DNA from: Lycium barbarum
Taxonomy: Eukaryota > Streptophyta > Magnoliopsida > Solanales > Solanaceae
Assembly: GCF_019175385.1 (NCBI RefSeq)
Contig: NC_083347.1
Location: 123,636,124 to 123,700,123, forward strand
DNA length: 64,000 nt
Reading direction: 5' to 3'
Below are positions 9,752 through 21,995 of this stretch, in pieces. Each line of letters begins with the position of its first letter. Positions within the stretch are counted from its first letter, which is position 1. The notes under the pieces are model-generated. The model did not search any database and was not told the DNA's origin. It saw nothing but the letters and a program-made list of their open reading frames with translations. Both the position numbers and the translations under genes were made by a program.

Positions 9752-12700
9752 TTAACCCTGCACTGCTAAAGCTTGCAAATGCTCAATAAAAACTTGTAAG
9801 CTCAGTTCTTCAGTAAACATAATATCTGAGCCTTGCGTGTAAGTTGAGTTGTGTGTAACAGATGGATTCAACTTAGCAAGTAGAAACCTAGCCTGACTAC
9901 TATGCTGATCACATTTTATAAGCTTTGGCACAGGGATCCTTTCCGATACCAATTGTTCTGCATCGATCTCGGGAGCTTCTAGTAGTTTCCGGAAACTGTC
10001 TTGGCTGGGATCTTTGTGGTAACCAAGTTTACGCCATTGTGCAATCTTAGAGCCATAATGAATAACCACGTAGAAGTAGGAGTCGAAGAGCAAAATAATG
10101 TCCGGAGAGACGGAGCAGATGTCTAAGAGAACTGGGATAGGGGGGCCGTCAAATGAATACTGGAAAAGGGTTGGCTGGATCATAATAAGTGAGCCAACTA
10201 CCCCCTCACGGTTCAACAAAAGCCGGAAAAAAGCAGTCTCGTCTGGGGTGCAGTTGAAGACATCGATAAACTGAGACCTCCTTAAATAATACATGAACTG
10301 TGGGAAAAGAGATAAATTAGTTGCGAGACGGAATGATGAGGGGTCTTCCGGAACATAATCTCCAAACTTTGAAGCAAAACGTATCAAACTTTTATCTAGC
10401 CACCGGACAATATCTTGAGAAAAATTGCTCTCTGCTTTATGAATTGCAAGCCTAGCCATTACTGAAGCTGCTGCTTCCTGATCAAAACCGGAAGCAATTT
10501 CCGGAGAGTGGTTCGGGACCCACCTTCTTGCAGCAGTAATCACTCTCTTACGAATGCCCATGCTTCCATATCTATAGCGTGTTATGAACTGTATGAAAAA
10601 TGCAGAGCTAGGTTGGGCTTTCTGTTCATCCCCTACTTCAAAAAAAAAGGCAATACACATTTTATCAGTAAGTGCTCCTAATTTCCACATATAGGTACCT
10701 CCCTCGCCGATTTCCTTGTCACTGACTGAACCGTTCTTCTTCTGGAGAGACACACATGAACCAAGGGCCCCACAAATTTTAACATCCTTCGTAGTTATTA
10801 TCTCGATAGTTGCATCAAGGCACATTTTCAAATTGCCAACCTCGTCATGGCTAAATATGTGACGTAAACACTTTCTGAACTGGTCCGAGTCAAACGACTC
10901 TGTTAACATCATGAACCCCCCTGAACTTTCGACTGGAACTCTAAGCTCAGCTGCTCCAACTTGATCCAATGAACAAGCAAAGAGATCAAGAGCGATGGAC
11001 GAATTGGACAATCTTCTTGATATCTTCTTATAGAATTCAATGGACTTCTTGTAGTAAGGTGCATAACCATTACCAATGTCTCGTTGATTCCTAATGGCAT
11101 TGCCAAAATCAGAGCTTACGATCATCCCGGGGCCAATTGTTGCTGGCCCTGAGGTGAAGATCATGATACGTGAACCTGCAGAGACCAAACATCCTTCTAG
11201 TAGTCCAACAGCAACCGATACTGCTACTCCTGTAGCCCGTAAAGGTCTATGCCCTGGCATAACCTGCGGTGAAGAATGGATATCTTCAATTGCTGATGTG
11301 ATGCTGAACTCCCCTTCTGATAGCGGTATCAGGAATCCCTGTTTTGGAGCCATATGTACCATTCCTGCTTGGTACTTCATACGATGAATACCCAGGAGTT
11401 GCTTGGTCTGTGATAAAAAGAATACATTAGCAAAATGAGCAAATTAAAGCATAATGCACAATAAGTTTCTAAAAACTGCTGTTAATGCATTTTTGTGTGC
11501 TTGTGGGGGGCAAAACACGTTACGCGAGGTAGCTTACTTTAATTATTACTATTTCATTTTCTTTGTGGTTCAGAATAATCAGTAAATTTGGTCATCCAGA
11601 AACTCTAAGCGCACTGAAGCTCTTTAAATTTTAAACTATTTTAAATTTGGGCAAACGCCTTGAACTAACTAACCCTCTTTTTTATCAAGTATAATTTTAT
11701 TGACAATGGGAGAGTCATATACAAGAGGTATACCCAAAAAATAGAGAATTTACACATAGATATGATTCTCTATCTCTACCAAACAAGCCCAATCTTCTAC
11801 ACCAATAGGGACCACATGGGTACACCAAAAGGACATTATAAGCAGGAAGCTATTCATCATATTCACAAAATCAAGCCAATACTAACCACATAAGTTCTAA
11901 TGGCGCAACACCCCCCATCAATGTCTTGTCTTTCGTCTTCTAAGACCCAACTAAATAGTGCATGCTTCACAGTACCCAACACGGTCCATCGTACTGGAGA
12001 CCATCCTAAAAACTCCACCATAGACGTGATGCTACTTGGCAATGCATTAAGACATAATCTATGTTCTATCCTGAGTGTTTTCACATGAAGCTGATCCTCC
12101 TCTTCCTCAAGTTTTCGACTGGCATAATCAACCCTAGCCGTCAACCAAGCGAAAGAAGCACATCTCTTAAACTAACCCCTTAGACAAACATTTGTGGGCC
12201 TACCTTTTAACTTACAAAGAAGCAATTGATCTATTGTATTAGTTTTCACCTATGTTGCTCAGACCCTTCAATAATGTAGACGGGTGTGTCTGATCCTCCA
12301 AAAGTAGTGCATTTTTGAAGGATCAGATAAGGTACGACAACATTTTTGGAGAGTCTGAGCAATATAAGTTTTCACTAAGCAAAATTAAGTCTAAGGGGTG
12401 TAGTAGCAATACTTTTTTCCTTTTTGTTTTCTTTTTCCTCACCTGTGCACGATCATTGCTAAGCATCAGTCAAACGCTTCAGATGCATTGCTCCCTTGCT
12501 AAGATGGAAAATAGTTCTTCTAATAATTTTCTTACTTTTTTCCCATGCTTTCGCTCTTTATTATTTTCAGGTTTCTCTTTCTTTATTTCTTCAACTCCTT
12601 CTACTGCTTCTACTCCTGTTAGGAATTGCTTCTCTGGCCAATTTTCTTTCTGCCAATACTTTACCAGAGTTGAGCTATGGAACGAAAAATAATGTTGCAG

Positions 12701-12984
12701 CCAGTAGTTCAATGAAGGAGAAGGAAATAATCCTCCCCCTCCCCGCAAACAAACACACACAAAAGAAAAAAAAAATTAAAAAAGGAGAAAGATGGATAAG
12801 TTGTTTTTTTTATGACAAGGGAACCCACGGCCGCTACCCTTTGAGTGCACACAAAAAGATGGATAAGTTCCTGGGAGACAAGATTTCACTAGCCTGTGAA
12901 GGTGGGGGTGTTGTGTTGGTTGTCGAGAAAAGAGACTGGAAGAGACATGGAAAAGAGCAAGAGGGGGAGAGGGTGTTTTGGTTT

Positions 12985-13015
<31 letters not shown>

Positions 13016-15886
13016 GGGGGGAAGAGTTGTAGGGTGATGGTAAAGAGGATGATGAAGGAGCATATACTCATTGAAGTACGGTGGAAAAAACAAGTAAACA
13101 GTGGAAATTAACCAGAAAGAAACAATAAAGGAAATTAGAACTCAGGTTAGGAAAGAACTGAAGGAGAGAATAAGCAAAGTCTAAGAGAAAAAAGAGAACA
13201 CATAAGAAAATTAGGGGAAAACTAATGGAGCAGGTGACTACTCCTGAACGGTGAGCATTGACAAGAAGAAACTAGGAGAACTGGAATTTCCAACAATTCT
13301 CTCACTGTTGAAATTGATCTTCGTTAAAAACTGACGTAAGGGACTAGTTGCCACCTTCTAAATGTTTAGGTGGTTATATGTCATTAAAGATGGTTTAGAG
13401 GGTAAGTTGCCAAAGTTTAAATAGTTATAAGGGGCTCCGTAACACTTTAATATCCCTAAAGCAGGTTAAAGATGTTAGGCACATGTTCATTAGTTAGCAC
13501 GGAGTTTTGGACTAGAATTAAAGCATAGACATGGGCGTGTTCAACGACATCCCTAATATAAATAAAACCAATGATAAGTTGTAGAAGGAGAAGCCACGAA
13601 AGTGAAGACCAATTCATCTCAATCTACACCAAAACACTTCCTCTTAAGCTAAGTGCTAACTACATCTTCTGTGTCTCTCATCATAACGAATAATACTTTC
13701 TTTCAAATTGAATACAACTCTTTGACTATAATCTTTAAGATGTGTCGATCAACTGTACTATACAAAGTGGAGCAATCTTGCCAGCTGACTGATTTACTTC
13801 TTTTAACGGTAAATATTAGGTTTTGTACGAGCACAAGTGAACCTTATATTCATCTACAGAACTGAGAACTTCAAAACGACGACCCTCCAACTTCCTTTGA
13901 CACTTCTTTGGTGACAAGAAAAAAAAGACTAAAAACTCAACGTGGAGTTTTTTTATTCTCCTTAAAAGTATAGTGCATGCCCCCCACCATAAAGGCTTAT
14001 TCATCTCACATTTCTTACTGAAAGAAATACATCAACATTCAATCAGAGATCCACAGCTCAAAAACAAGTAAAGAAGGAATTGTGTTATTCTAGCTAAAAC
14101 TACCCGATATGTTATATTTCAACTTTATTATATGTTTAAAAAGCAGCTCGCCATTGATAAATCATACATACTAGTAAATTGAACTAGATAAATCCATTAG
14201 CAAAGACTTACATAAACGGTAAGTCTTAGGTTTTATCTGATCAAACGAGAACCTTATATCATCTGCAGAACCTAGAACTTCAAAACGATGATCCTCCAAC
14301 TTCCATTGACACTTCTTCGGTGATCGGTGTTTTCTTATTCTCCTTAAGAGTACAGTGCATGCCCGTCCACCCCACCCCCAGCCACAAACACACACTCTAA
14401 GGTTCCTCTTTTTTTCGCCTTTTTACTAATTCCTTACACCGCAAAGGCTCATTCCTTGTACATTTCTCATTTCTTACTGAAATAAATGGTCAGCATGTCC
14501 CCTGCTTCATCAAGGTTCAATCAATGATCCAAGCTCAAGTACAACATGCACTACTACGCGATATATTATAGTTCAACAGTATTATCCGAAGCTGCAGATG
14601 GTCAGCATGTCCCCGCTTCATCAAGATTCAATCAATGATCCACAACTCAAAAGCAAGTATAACATGCATTACTACGCGATATATTAGAGTTCAACAGTGT
14701 CATACGAAGCAGCTCTATTGATAAATCGGACACATTATTAAACTGAACTAGACAACCACATCAACAAAGATTTATATGACATGTCACATTTTACCTGCTC
14801 AGAAGAAAGCTCACGCTCACCATGGAACACCACAACTCTACAACACTCTCCAAAACCAAGATCATAAACGCTAACCATTGAATCAAAGACCACCAACCCA
14901 ACCAATGCACTTTCAGGCAATTGAGCAATCACATGAAGTAGCTCATTTTTCACTACCCTAAGCTCCTCATCCGATGTACAACCATCCACAACAAACACAA
15001 ACGCTGGGCCAAGATCGAAGCCCGAAGAAGAGCCCGATAACAACGACACATTTCCAAAACTAGAGCTCGAATTTGAATTTTGAGCTAAACCCTTTTTCCC
15101 CAAATGATCCTCAACAGTACTGTACGTCGGGCCAAGCCCCTGACCCGATAAACCGGACAAAGAGCCCGAAAATGACACATTTCCTAAATTAGAGCTCGAA
15201 TTCGGATTTTGAGCTAAACCCTTTTCCCCCAAATCCAAGCCTGAACTCGAGCACGAAAACGATGGAATTTTCGATAACAACAACGAATTTCCAAAATTAG
15301 AGCTCGAATTCGAATTTTGAGCTAAACCCTTTTTCCCCAAATGATCCGAAAACGACGAATTTCCAAAATTAGGGTTTTGAGCTAAACCCTTTTTCCCCAA
15401 ATCCAAGCCCGAAAACGACGAACTTCCAAAATTAGACCTCGAATTCGAATCTTGAGCTAAACCCTTTTTCCCCAAATGATCCGAAAACGACGAATTCCCA
15501 AAATTAGAACTCAAATTAGGGTTTTGAGCTAAACCCTTTTTCCCCAAATGATACTCAACAGTACTATAAGTAGGAAAAAGCTCAGCAGGTATATTATTCT
15601 CATTAATTCCATGACCCGATTTAGGAAACGGGTTTTTCCGACCACAAAACGGGCAAACCCAAATTCTTGATTGATAATCAACACGAGCATAAGGGTTTAA
15701 AACAGCATTACATTGAGAACAAATAAGTGGATCATATGGTAATATTGGAAGTTCATTAAAATGCATTAATGGTGTACACATAATTGATAATGGAATTATT
15801 AATGATGAATTTTGAGATTTTGTTAATGGCCATGAGTTCCATGACCAACGTAGACCTTCAATTGCCTCCAATTCCACGAAATCCAT
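9752..15886 (-). CDS. SEC23-family COPII coat protein (SEC23A-like) with a Ser/Asn-rich repeat insert
   Basis: Exon 1 is 15886-14795 and exon 2 is 11407-9752, joined in frame by a 3.4-kb GT/AG intron to 915 residues ending in TAA. SEC23 is the Sar1-GAP half of the inner COPII coat that buds vesicles from the ER. Residues 1-55 start [15 protein letters not shown] zinc finger has C56, C59, C78 and C81 (CSQC...CPFC). The trunk starts at AFVFVVDGC (about 295). Exon 2 holds the beta-sandwich, helical and gelsolin-like parts ([20 protein letters not shown]). The two-exon layout and the N-terminus fit the divergent Arabidopsis SEC23A type (recalled, not searched). Odd point: residues about 114-292 are six copies of an [13 protein letters not shown] unit with S/N/F/G linkers, which canonical SEC23 lacks. 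The ATG at 15886 is supported by the family N-terminus. Confidence 0.93.
12250..12367. mobile_element. 118-bp hAT-type MITE in the SEC23 intron
   Basis: Starts CTATGTTGCTCAGAC and ends with the inverse GTCTGAGCAATATA. The 8-bp target duplication GTTTTCAC lies at 12242-12249 and 12368-12375. Same family as 44018-44138. Confidence 0.88.
12979..13021 (+). repeat. Poly-T/poly-G tract
   Basis: A run of T is followed by about 26 G. On the transcribed (minus) strand of SEC23 this is a C/A tract in the intron. Long G runs can form quadruplexes and are prone to length errors in assembly. Confidence 0.95.
13797..14794. repeat. Nested tandem duplications in the SEC23 intron next to exon 1
   Basis: A block with GAACTTCAAAACGA and CTCCAACTTCC is present at 13,797-13,983 and again at 14,210-14,365. 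A block of about 115-120 bp with GGTCAGCATGTCCCC and ACTACGCGATATATTA is present at 14,487-14,604 and 14,605-14,715. A third pair (AGCTC..TTGATAAATC..AACTAGA..) occurs at about 14,143-14,215 and 14,710-14,790, abutting the exon 1 donor. Confidence 0.85.
14980..15550 (-). repeat. In-frame coding repeats within SEC23 exon 1
   Basis: Six units of LG(K/E)KGLAQ(N/D) followed by a variable [17 protein letters not shown] linker. PTYSTVE occurs twice (residues about 106 and 253), showing that one duplication included the authentic zinc-finger-to-trunk linker. Units differ in length by multiples of three, so the frame is kept. Confidence 0.9.
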
Positions 15887-16120
15887 TTGGATTAGTGAAA
15901 TCTGAAGGCAAAAATAATAATATTTGGACTGATTTTACATAATCGTTGAAAAGTGAAGGGTTTAAGTGGATTTGATTTTTTGGCGTAGGGATTTAGTTTG
16001 AGAGAGATTTCGGGTCGGGCGGCCAACGGAAGAAGAGAAGTGGTGGGCCGCCGAGTGGAGGAATGGAAAGTTAAAGGGGGAAAAGATTCGATTCTTTGAT
16101 AGTGATGAAGTTTGTGGGAT

Positions 16121-16126
16121 CACGTG
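16121..16126. promoter_or_regulatory. G-box CACGTG upstream of SEC23
   Basis: A CACGTG core in the context GATCACGTGA lies 235 bp upstream of the SEC23 ATG. The duplicated promoter copy keeps the same core at 17046-17051. G-boxes bind bHLH and bZIP factors; function here is inferred. Confidence 0.5.
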
Positions 16127-16631
16127 ACTAATGTCATGTTATAGATGTTTGATTGTAGTTCTTAGGTGGCTTCTTTTTTGTTTTTTTTTTTTAGGGGGGG
16201 GTTTGAGTGGTGGGGTGAGGTAGGCAACCGCCCCTGCCCCTATCACCCCTAACCACCTCTACGCCACCCCTTACTGATAGGGGTAGGGGCGGGGGTGGTA
16301 GGAGAGAGGTAGGTAAGGGTGAGGTACACAATTAGGTGGGCGTTAGGTAATGGGGTAAAGGGTTATTGGGTTGGGGTGGGTGGGGGTAAGGTGGGGATTG
16401 GGGTGTGCGTGGTGGTTGGGATTGGATGGGTGGGGTTAGGGGGTGGGGATCTATCGGTGTCGGTATCTATTTTGGAATTCCGATTAATTTGTATTTGCAG
16501 TGCATAACAACTGTTTAAGGGGAAAATGCTCCTGAACAGAATTTTTTTCATACACAAGATTCGAGCTGAAAACTTTTATTAAAGGTGATGGAATCATCAT
16601 ATCCATCCACCGCAATTCTCATCGGTTCTTA

Positions 16632-16825
16632 GGAGGGTTTAAAACAACACCATATTGAGAGCAAATAAGTAGATTATATGGAAGTATTGGAAGTTCATTG
16701 AAATGCATTAATGGTGTACGCATAATTGATAATGGAATAACTAGTGATGAATTTTGGGATTTTGATAATGGCCATGAGTTCCATGACCAACGTAGACCTT
16801 CAATTCCTCCAATTCCACAAAATCC
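16632..16825 (-). pseudogene. Duplicated, frameshifted 5' end of SEC23
   Basis: A copy of the SEC23 start through about codon 65. [33 protein letters not shown] and LICSQ are preserved, but the second zinc-finger cysteine is now Y. The ATG copy at about 16,825 is followed by a one-base deletion after GAATTGGAGG, so the authentic frame breaks within ten codons. The copy ends abruptly at AGGGTTTAAAAC, the same point where the parental unit begins at about 15,691. Confidence 0.85.
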
Positions 16826-17821
16826 ATTTGGATTAGTGAAATCTGAAGACAAAAAATTTGGATTAATTTTACATAATCGTTGAAAAATTGGATTAAGCTT
16901 TTGGGATTATTTGGGGATTTGATTTTGTTGCGTAAGGATTGAGATTTAGAGAGATTTCGGGTCCGGCGGCCAATGAAAAAGGGAAAAGCGGTAAGCCGCC
17001 GAGTGGAGGAAAAATTTGATTCTTTGATAGTGGAAATTGTGCGATCACGTGATTAAAGTCATGTGACAGATATTTGACTTTGAGTATAGATCTTAAGTGG
17101 CTTTTGTTTTGTTTGGGGGAGGAGTAGGGGGTGCGGGGGTGAGTGGGGTTGTTTGGGGATGGGTAGTGGGGTGTGTGGGGAGATAGGTGGGGGTGAGGGG
17201 TGTGGGTGGCAAGGTTGATTGGTGGTTGGTTGGATGGGTGGGTGGGATAGGGGGAAGGGGATCCATCGAGTGTCGGTGTACATTTTAGGATTTCGACTAA
17301 TTCAGATCACGCCCCTGAGCACAAGATTCAAGCCGAAATCTTTTGCTAGGGGTGACGGAATCATAATATATCCATCCACCATAACTTTTGTTGGCTCTTA
17401 GGAGGCTTTTGTTTGTGAACTTCACTTACCAAACTATCACCATTTTCTCATTTCATAATATTCAGGGGAGTTCTATAAACGTTCAATAGTTTAAGTATGA
17501 AACTTGCAAAATGGCGATAGTTTAAGAGTTTTTTAATCTATTCACTCTTGCACATTTTATTCTCAATGACAATTGACAAGTTCTTGTAGCCCATAGATAT
17601 TATTGCAGATTTAATATCACAAGTTTTAAAAGTAGTATAATTATGCAAATATTATAACATATTTAAAGTCATAATTAAGAATTTTTTTTATTTATCTTAG
17701 ACTATTAATTCTTTCAAGTATTAGAGGTCTCCGTGAACACTCAATTGATTATTTTGCTTGTAAAATATGACTGACGATCTATCCAACATTTGGTTTACCA
17801 AATCGAAATGGTTCAATAATG

Positions 17822-19128
17822 TAGTGATCTATCCAACAATCACTAACTTTACATATGATTCGCTAACCGAAGTCTAACCAAAAGGTAAGTCATAACCTAC
17901 CTGGAATGCCGAACAGGAGCCTCGAACTATCACGCTGGCGCCTTGTCTTTTCGTTACGCCTCCCCGTACTCAAAGTCTAGTCATATCGAGTTCAATATTA
18001 AAAAACCATGAATAGCAACACCCATATTGCTATACTTCTAGTTAGGTCAATTTCTCACCTATGGAATTGGGGAAACAGGCTCACAAGGATAAAACGGAAA
18101 ATTGAAGGATGGAATATCATATTCAAGCTCTAGGTGATCAAACCCACTAATCAATTGCTAAATCAACCAAGATTAGGCCTAATTCGGATTTAAAGTGAAA
18201 CTCCCAAATTTGAATATAAGCCCTAACTCTTTAATCCTCAAATTAATCACTAATAATGGAAGAACTAAGCTTAGCAACAAGGAATTCATCAATTTCTATG
18301 ATTATTCTAGTCAATTTCATCATCAATTTCTATTTATGAAGTCTAAGGGCCAACTCAAGAAAAATCATGAAACTAGACTTCTATATTTAGATTCCAATGA
18401 TTCTAAGCATGAATTAATGAACTAGAATTAATGAACTAGGAAAGTAAATGATAGTCAATAGGGTCATAGCTCTTACCTCCAAGAAGTTTCAGCCTTAAGT
18501 TGATTAATTTGCCCAATTAGTGCTTAGAAAGTGATGAGGAGAAATGAAAGGGTTTTGAGGGGTTTAACTTAAGAAAAATTAGGAGACACTGCCCGTCACT
18601 CGCTGCAGCAAGCTCGCCATGGCGGCCAAGGGCCCGTTGTGGCGCCTACGCCAAAATCTAGACTTGCCGCTATGGCGGCTTCGTGCACGCCACAGCATGT
18701 CTGCCTCAGCGGATACTTGTCCGCTGGGGCGACACGCCCTAACTCCCTTCACCACTACAACGCCTTCTCCCTCGCTAAAGTAGGGCCGCCGCGGCGGACA
18801 CCAGACACCCGAATTTTCTGATTTTTGACATTTTCCAACTCGAAATTCGACAACAAAATTGCATACACACATATCACCAAGTCACAAACGATCATCCGGA
18901 CCGCTCGAACTGAATTCCGGAAAAGGTCCGTTTACCCAAAAGTTAACTTTGAGTCAAACATTTTCCATTTAAAGGTTCTATTCCACAAAAGTCATCACAA
19001 TCCTCGCCTGATCATCTCGGAAACCGTACCACCCATCCCCACGAGTCAAAATCATACTCAAAGGGGCTCCGGAAGGGTCGACGGGAGAAAAAGGGTCAAA
19101 ACCCTATAACAACCAAACGAGTAGTTAC
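17822..19128 (-). mobile_element. LTR-like non-coding element inserted in the MADS array
   Basis: About 1.3 kb lies between two ATAATG hexamers (17816-17821 and 19129-19134) where the other array copies run uninterrupted. It shares order and sequence with 48,920-50,266: GTAACCTACCTGGAAKGCCG, ACCCAAAAGTTAACTTTGAG, GC-rich CGGCGG-type tracts. Its minus-strand end begins near GTAACTACTCGTTTGG, similar to retroelement LTR starts of Solanaceae. No protein-coding core is seen, so it may be a solo or partial LTR. Confidence 0.65.
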
Positions 19129-20239
19129 ATAATGTGTGTGTTCGCGTGTGAGTGCGTGCGGCGTGCGACGTGTGTGTAAATAGTAAACAACATGAAATTC
19201 ATGTCTCAAATTACAACAGATCACCATAAAAAAAACATAGAGCATATTAACAATTTATTTATATTTATTAGATTGAAATTTTCACTTAAGGACTCAATCA
19301 ACAAGACGTTATGATTGAAAAACTTGTTACATTCATTTCAAGTACAAATTCGGTATCTTTTACACCAATCTTTGATTGTAACTCCTCAATCGTTTGCTCA
19401 TTTCATACCTAAGATATTGGATGTTCTTGTTACCCCCCGAACTATATCTCTCTTTAGATTAAAAAATCCTACTTGAATATGGGAAAAATGTTTGTGATAA
19501 CTTACTGAGGGGCGTATGGGAGACGAAAAAGTCATTAAATGAGTACACGCGACACAAGGAGTTCATGGTGGTTCAAGTATGAAACTAGCAAAATAGTAAC
19601 GGTTTGGGGGAGCCTGGTAACTTTTTTTTTTTCAACGTGTATTGCCACTTGGAATTTTTTAGAGGAGCCTTTGGAGTGTGATGTTCACATAACATGTCAT
19701 ATCGCTTCATGAGTGTTTAATATGAGTTCATGGTAGTTCATGGGAGTTCTGTGAACATTCAATAGTTTAGATATGAAACTTGCAAAACGGGAATAGTTTA
19801 AGAGTTTTTCAATCTATTCACTCTTTCCCATTTTATTCTCAATGACAATGGACAAGTTCTTGTAGCCTATAAATATTATTGCAGGTTCAATATCACAAGT
19901 TTTAAAGTAGTATAATTATGCAAATATTATACTGTTTTAAGTCATAATTTAAATAAAAAATCTTTATTTATATTAGACTATTAATTCTTTCAAGTGTCAT
20001 CCTACATATCAGCGAACATTCAATTGATTGTTTTGCTTGTAAACTTCAACTGACGATCTATCCAACATTTGGTTTAACAAATAGAAACTGCTCAATAATG
20101 TAATGTGTGTGTTCGCGTGTGAGTGCGAGCGGCGTGCGGCGTGCGTGAAGACAGTAAACAACATTAAATTCATGTCTCACATTACAACACATCATCATAA
20201 AACCATAGGACATATTAAAATTTTATTTAGATTTATTAG

Positions 20240-20690
20240 ATCGAAATTTTTGCTTAAACACCTAATCAACTAGACAATATGATTGAAAAACTTGTTACAT
20301 TCACTTCAAGTACACATTCGGCATCTTTTACAATATTTGATTGAAACTCATCAATTTCCGTACTAAATCTCATTCAACTTCATCGATTTGTTGCTTTAAT
20401 TTCCCAATGGACTCAGAACCAGTCGCATGAATTTTCAATGTAGAGCATACATAATTACCTTCAGTGGCATTTCCTTATCCCTTCTCATTGATAGATTTTG
20501 TTTCTTCTCATGTTTCTTATGACTATTAATTCTTTCAAGAGTTATCCTATAGTTTGGAGAACACTCAGTTGATTGTTTTGCCAGCAAAAATCCTTCGCTG
20601 ATCGATCCAATATCTGGTTTACCAAATAGAAACGGTTCACCTCCAATTGAAATTGTAGTAACACAAATTTCAATGTTGGCGAACATTCAG
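20240..20690 (-). pseudogene. MADS-derived fragment (array copy 2A)
   Basis: ANIEICVTTISIGGEPFLFG, KPDIGSIS, LLAKQSTECSPNYRITLERI and NSHKKHEK are readable, followed by stops. Only the second half of the MADS domain and downstream part remain. Confidence 0.7.
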
Positions 20691-20924
20691 TTGATAATTT
20701 GCTTGCAAAATTTGATCGACGGACGATCCAACATTTGATTTACCAAATCAAAACGGTTCTCCTCGAATTGAAAAATAATGCAACATGTGTATACTCGTGG
20801 GTGCAGAAGCTGTGCGTGTTTGTAAATAATGAACATCATTAAATTCATGGCTTACATTATAGTATAGCATCATAAAAAACATAGAACATACTAAACTTTT
20901 ATTTAGATTTATTAGATCGAAAGT

Positions 20925-21468
20925 TTTACTTAAAGATTAAACCAATTAGATGGTATGGATGAAGAATTTGTTACATTCATTTCAGGTACCATTTCGGTAT
21001 CTTCTACACCAATATTTGAATGTACCTCATCAATGTCCTTATACAAATATCTTCCAAGGTTTTCCATCTCTTGCACCAGCTTCTCAAAACTCTTTGAATC
21101 AGCCCCCTCGAAATTTTTAATGTAGAGCGTTCAAAATTATCTTCAATAGACTTTCTTGTTTCCTTGTCATCAGTTGTCTTTTTTTTTTTTTTTCTCTTTT
21201 TGCTCATCTTGTTATGTTTTTTGTGACCATAATTTCTTTCCATATTCATCCTATAACTTGAGGAGCGATAGATTGATTATTTATGTCTCCTGCAAAAATC
21301 GATCGATAACCGATCCAACGTCTGGTTTACCAAATAGAAATGGTTCATCTCCAATTGAAAAAATAACTATAACAATTTCTATCCCACATAGAACTGAAAG
21401 ATTGGTTGCTCTCGTACAAAGAGCTTTCTGTTTTTTGGGGAATCTGACCTCCTCAGAATTTGATAAAC
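20925..21468 (-). pseudogene. AGL62-like type I MADS-box pseudogene (array copy 2B)
   Basis: The minus strand reads SEEVRFPKKQKALCTRATN, LSVLCGIEIVIVIFSIGDE and PFLFGKPDVGSVIDRFLQET. This is the core of a type I MADS domain (compare the family pattern K-x3-LCxLCGxEVAIIxFSPGG...HPSVxxVIDRFL). A stop follows RFLQET and a frameshift comes shortly after. The C-terminal part (SFEKLVQEMENLGRYLYKD, IDEVHSNIGVEDT) survives in another frame. The usual MGRxKI start is missing; homology begins inside the domain. Type I MADS factors act in endosperm and gametophyte development. Confidence 0.8.
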
Positions 21469-21866
21469 TTCACTTACCAAACTATCACAATTTGCTCATT
21501 TCATACCTAAAATATTGGATGTTCTTATTACCCCCAAACTATATTTCTCTTTAGATTAAAAAGTCCTACTTGAATATGTAAAAAAATGTTTAGACTGAGA
21601 GGTGCGTGGGAGATGAAAAGGTCATAAAATGAGTCCACGCGACACAAGAAGTTCGGTAATTCAGGTATGAAACTAGCAAAATAGTAATAGTTTGGAGGAG
21701 TTTGGAAACTCATTTTTTTTAGAACGTGTATTGCTACTTGGTAGTTCATGGGAGTTATGTGAACATTCAATAGTTTAAATATGAAACTTGCAAAACGGCG
21801 ATAGTTTAAGAGTTTTTTAATCTATTCACTCTTTCCCATTTTATTCTCAATGACAATGGACAAGTT

Positions 21867-21995
21867 GCCGGGAGTCTATCGGAAATAGCCTCCCTGCCCG
21901 TCAAAAGGTAAGGGCAAGGTCTGCGTACACTTTACGCTCCCCAGACCCCACATAATGGGATTACACTGGGTATTTGTTGTTACATTGTGGACAAA
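21867..21995 (+). mobile_element. 5'-truncated TTG-tailed SINE/RTE 3' end in the MADS array
   Basis: TCTATCGGAAATAGCC, GTCTGCGTACACTTTACGC, CCCCAGACCCCACATAATGG and a short TTGTTGTT tail match the other 3' ends in the window. A GGACAAGTT duplication flanks it (21858-21866, 21996-22004). The three sister array units show the empty site. Confidence 0.85.

Larger units (their letters stand above)
11408..13796. other. Body of the SEC23 intron
   Basis: Apart from the MITE and the poly-T/G tract this part carries no recognisable gene. ORFs here are low-complexity or chance. Confidence 0.6.
15691..17403. repeat. Two-copy tandem duplication of the SEC23 promoter and 5' exon
   Basis: Unit 1 is about 15,691-16,631 and unit 2 is 16,632-17,403. 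Both run from AGGGTTTAAAAC in exon 1 through the promoter (GAGAGATTTCGGGTC, CCGCCGAGTGGAGGA, CACGTG), a G-rich tract, and AAGATTC-RAGC to TTCTTAGGAG / GCTCTTAGGAG. Divergence is moderate and the G-rich tracts differ in length. Confidence 0.9.
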
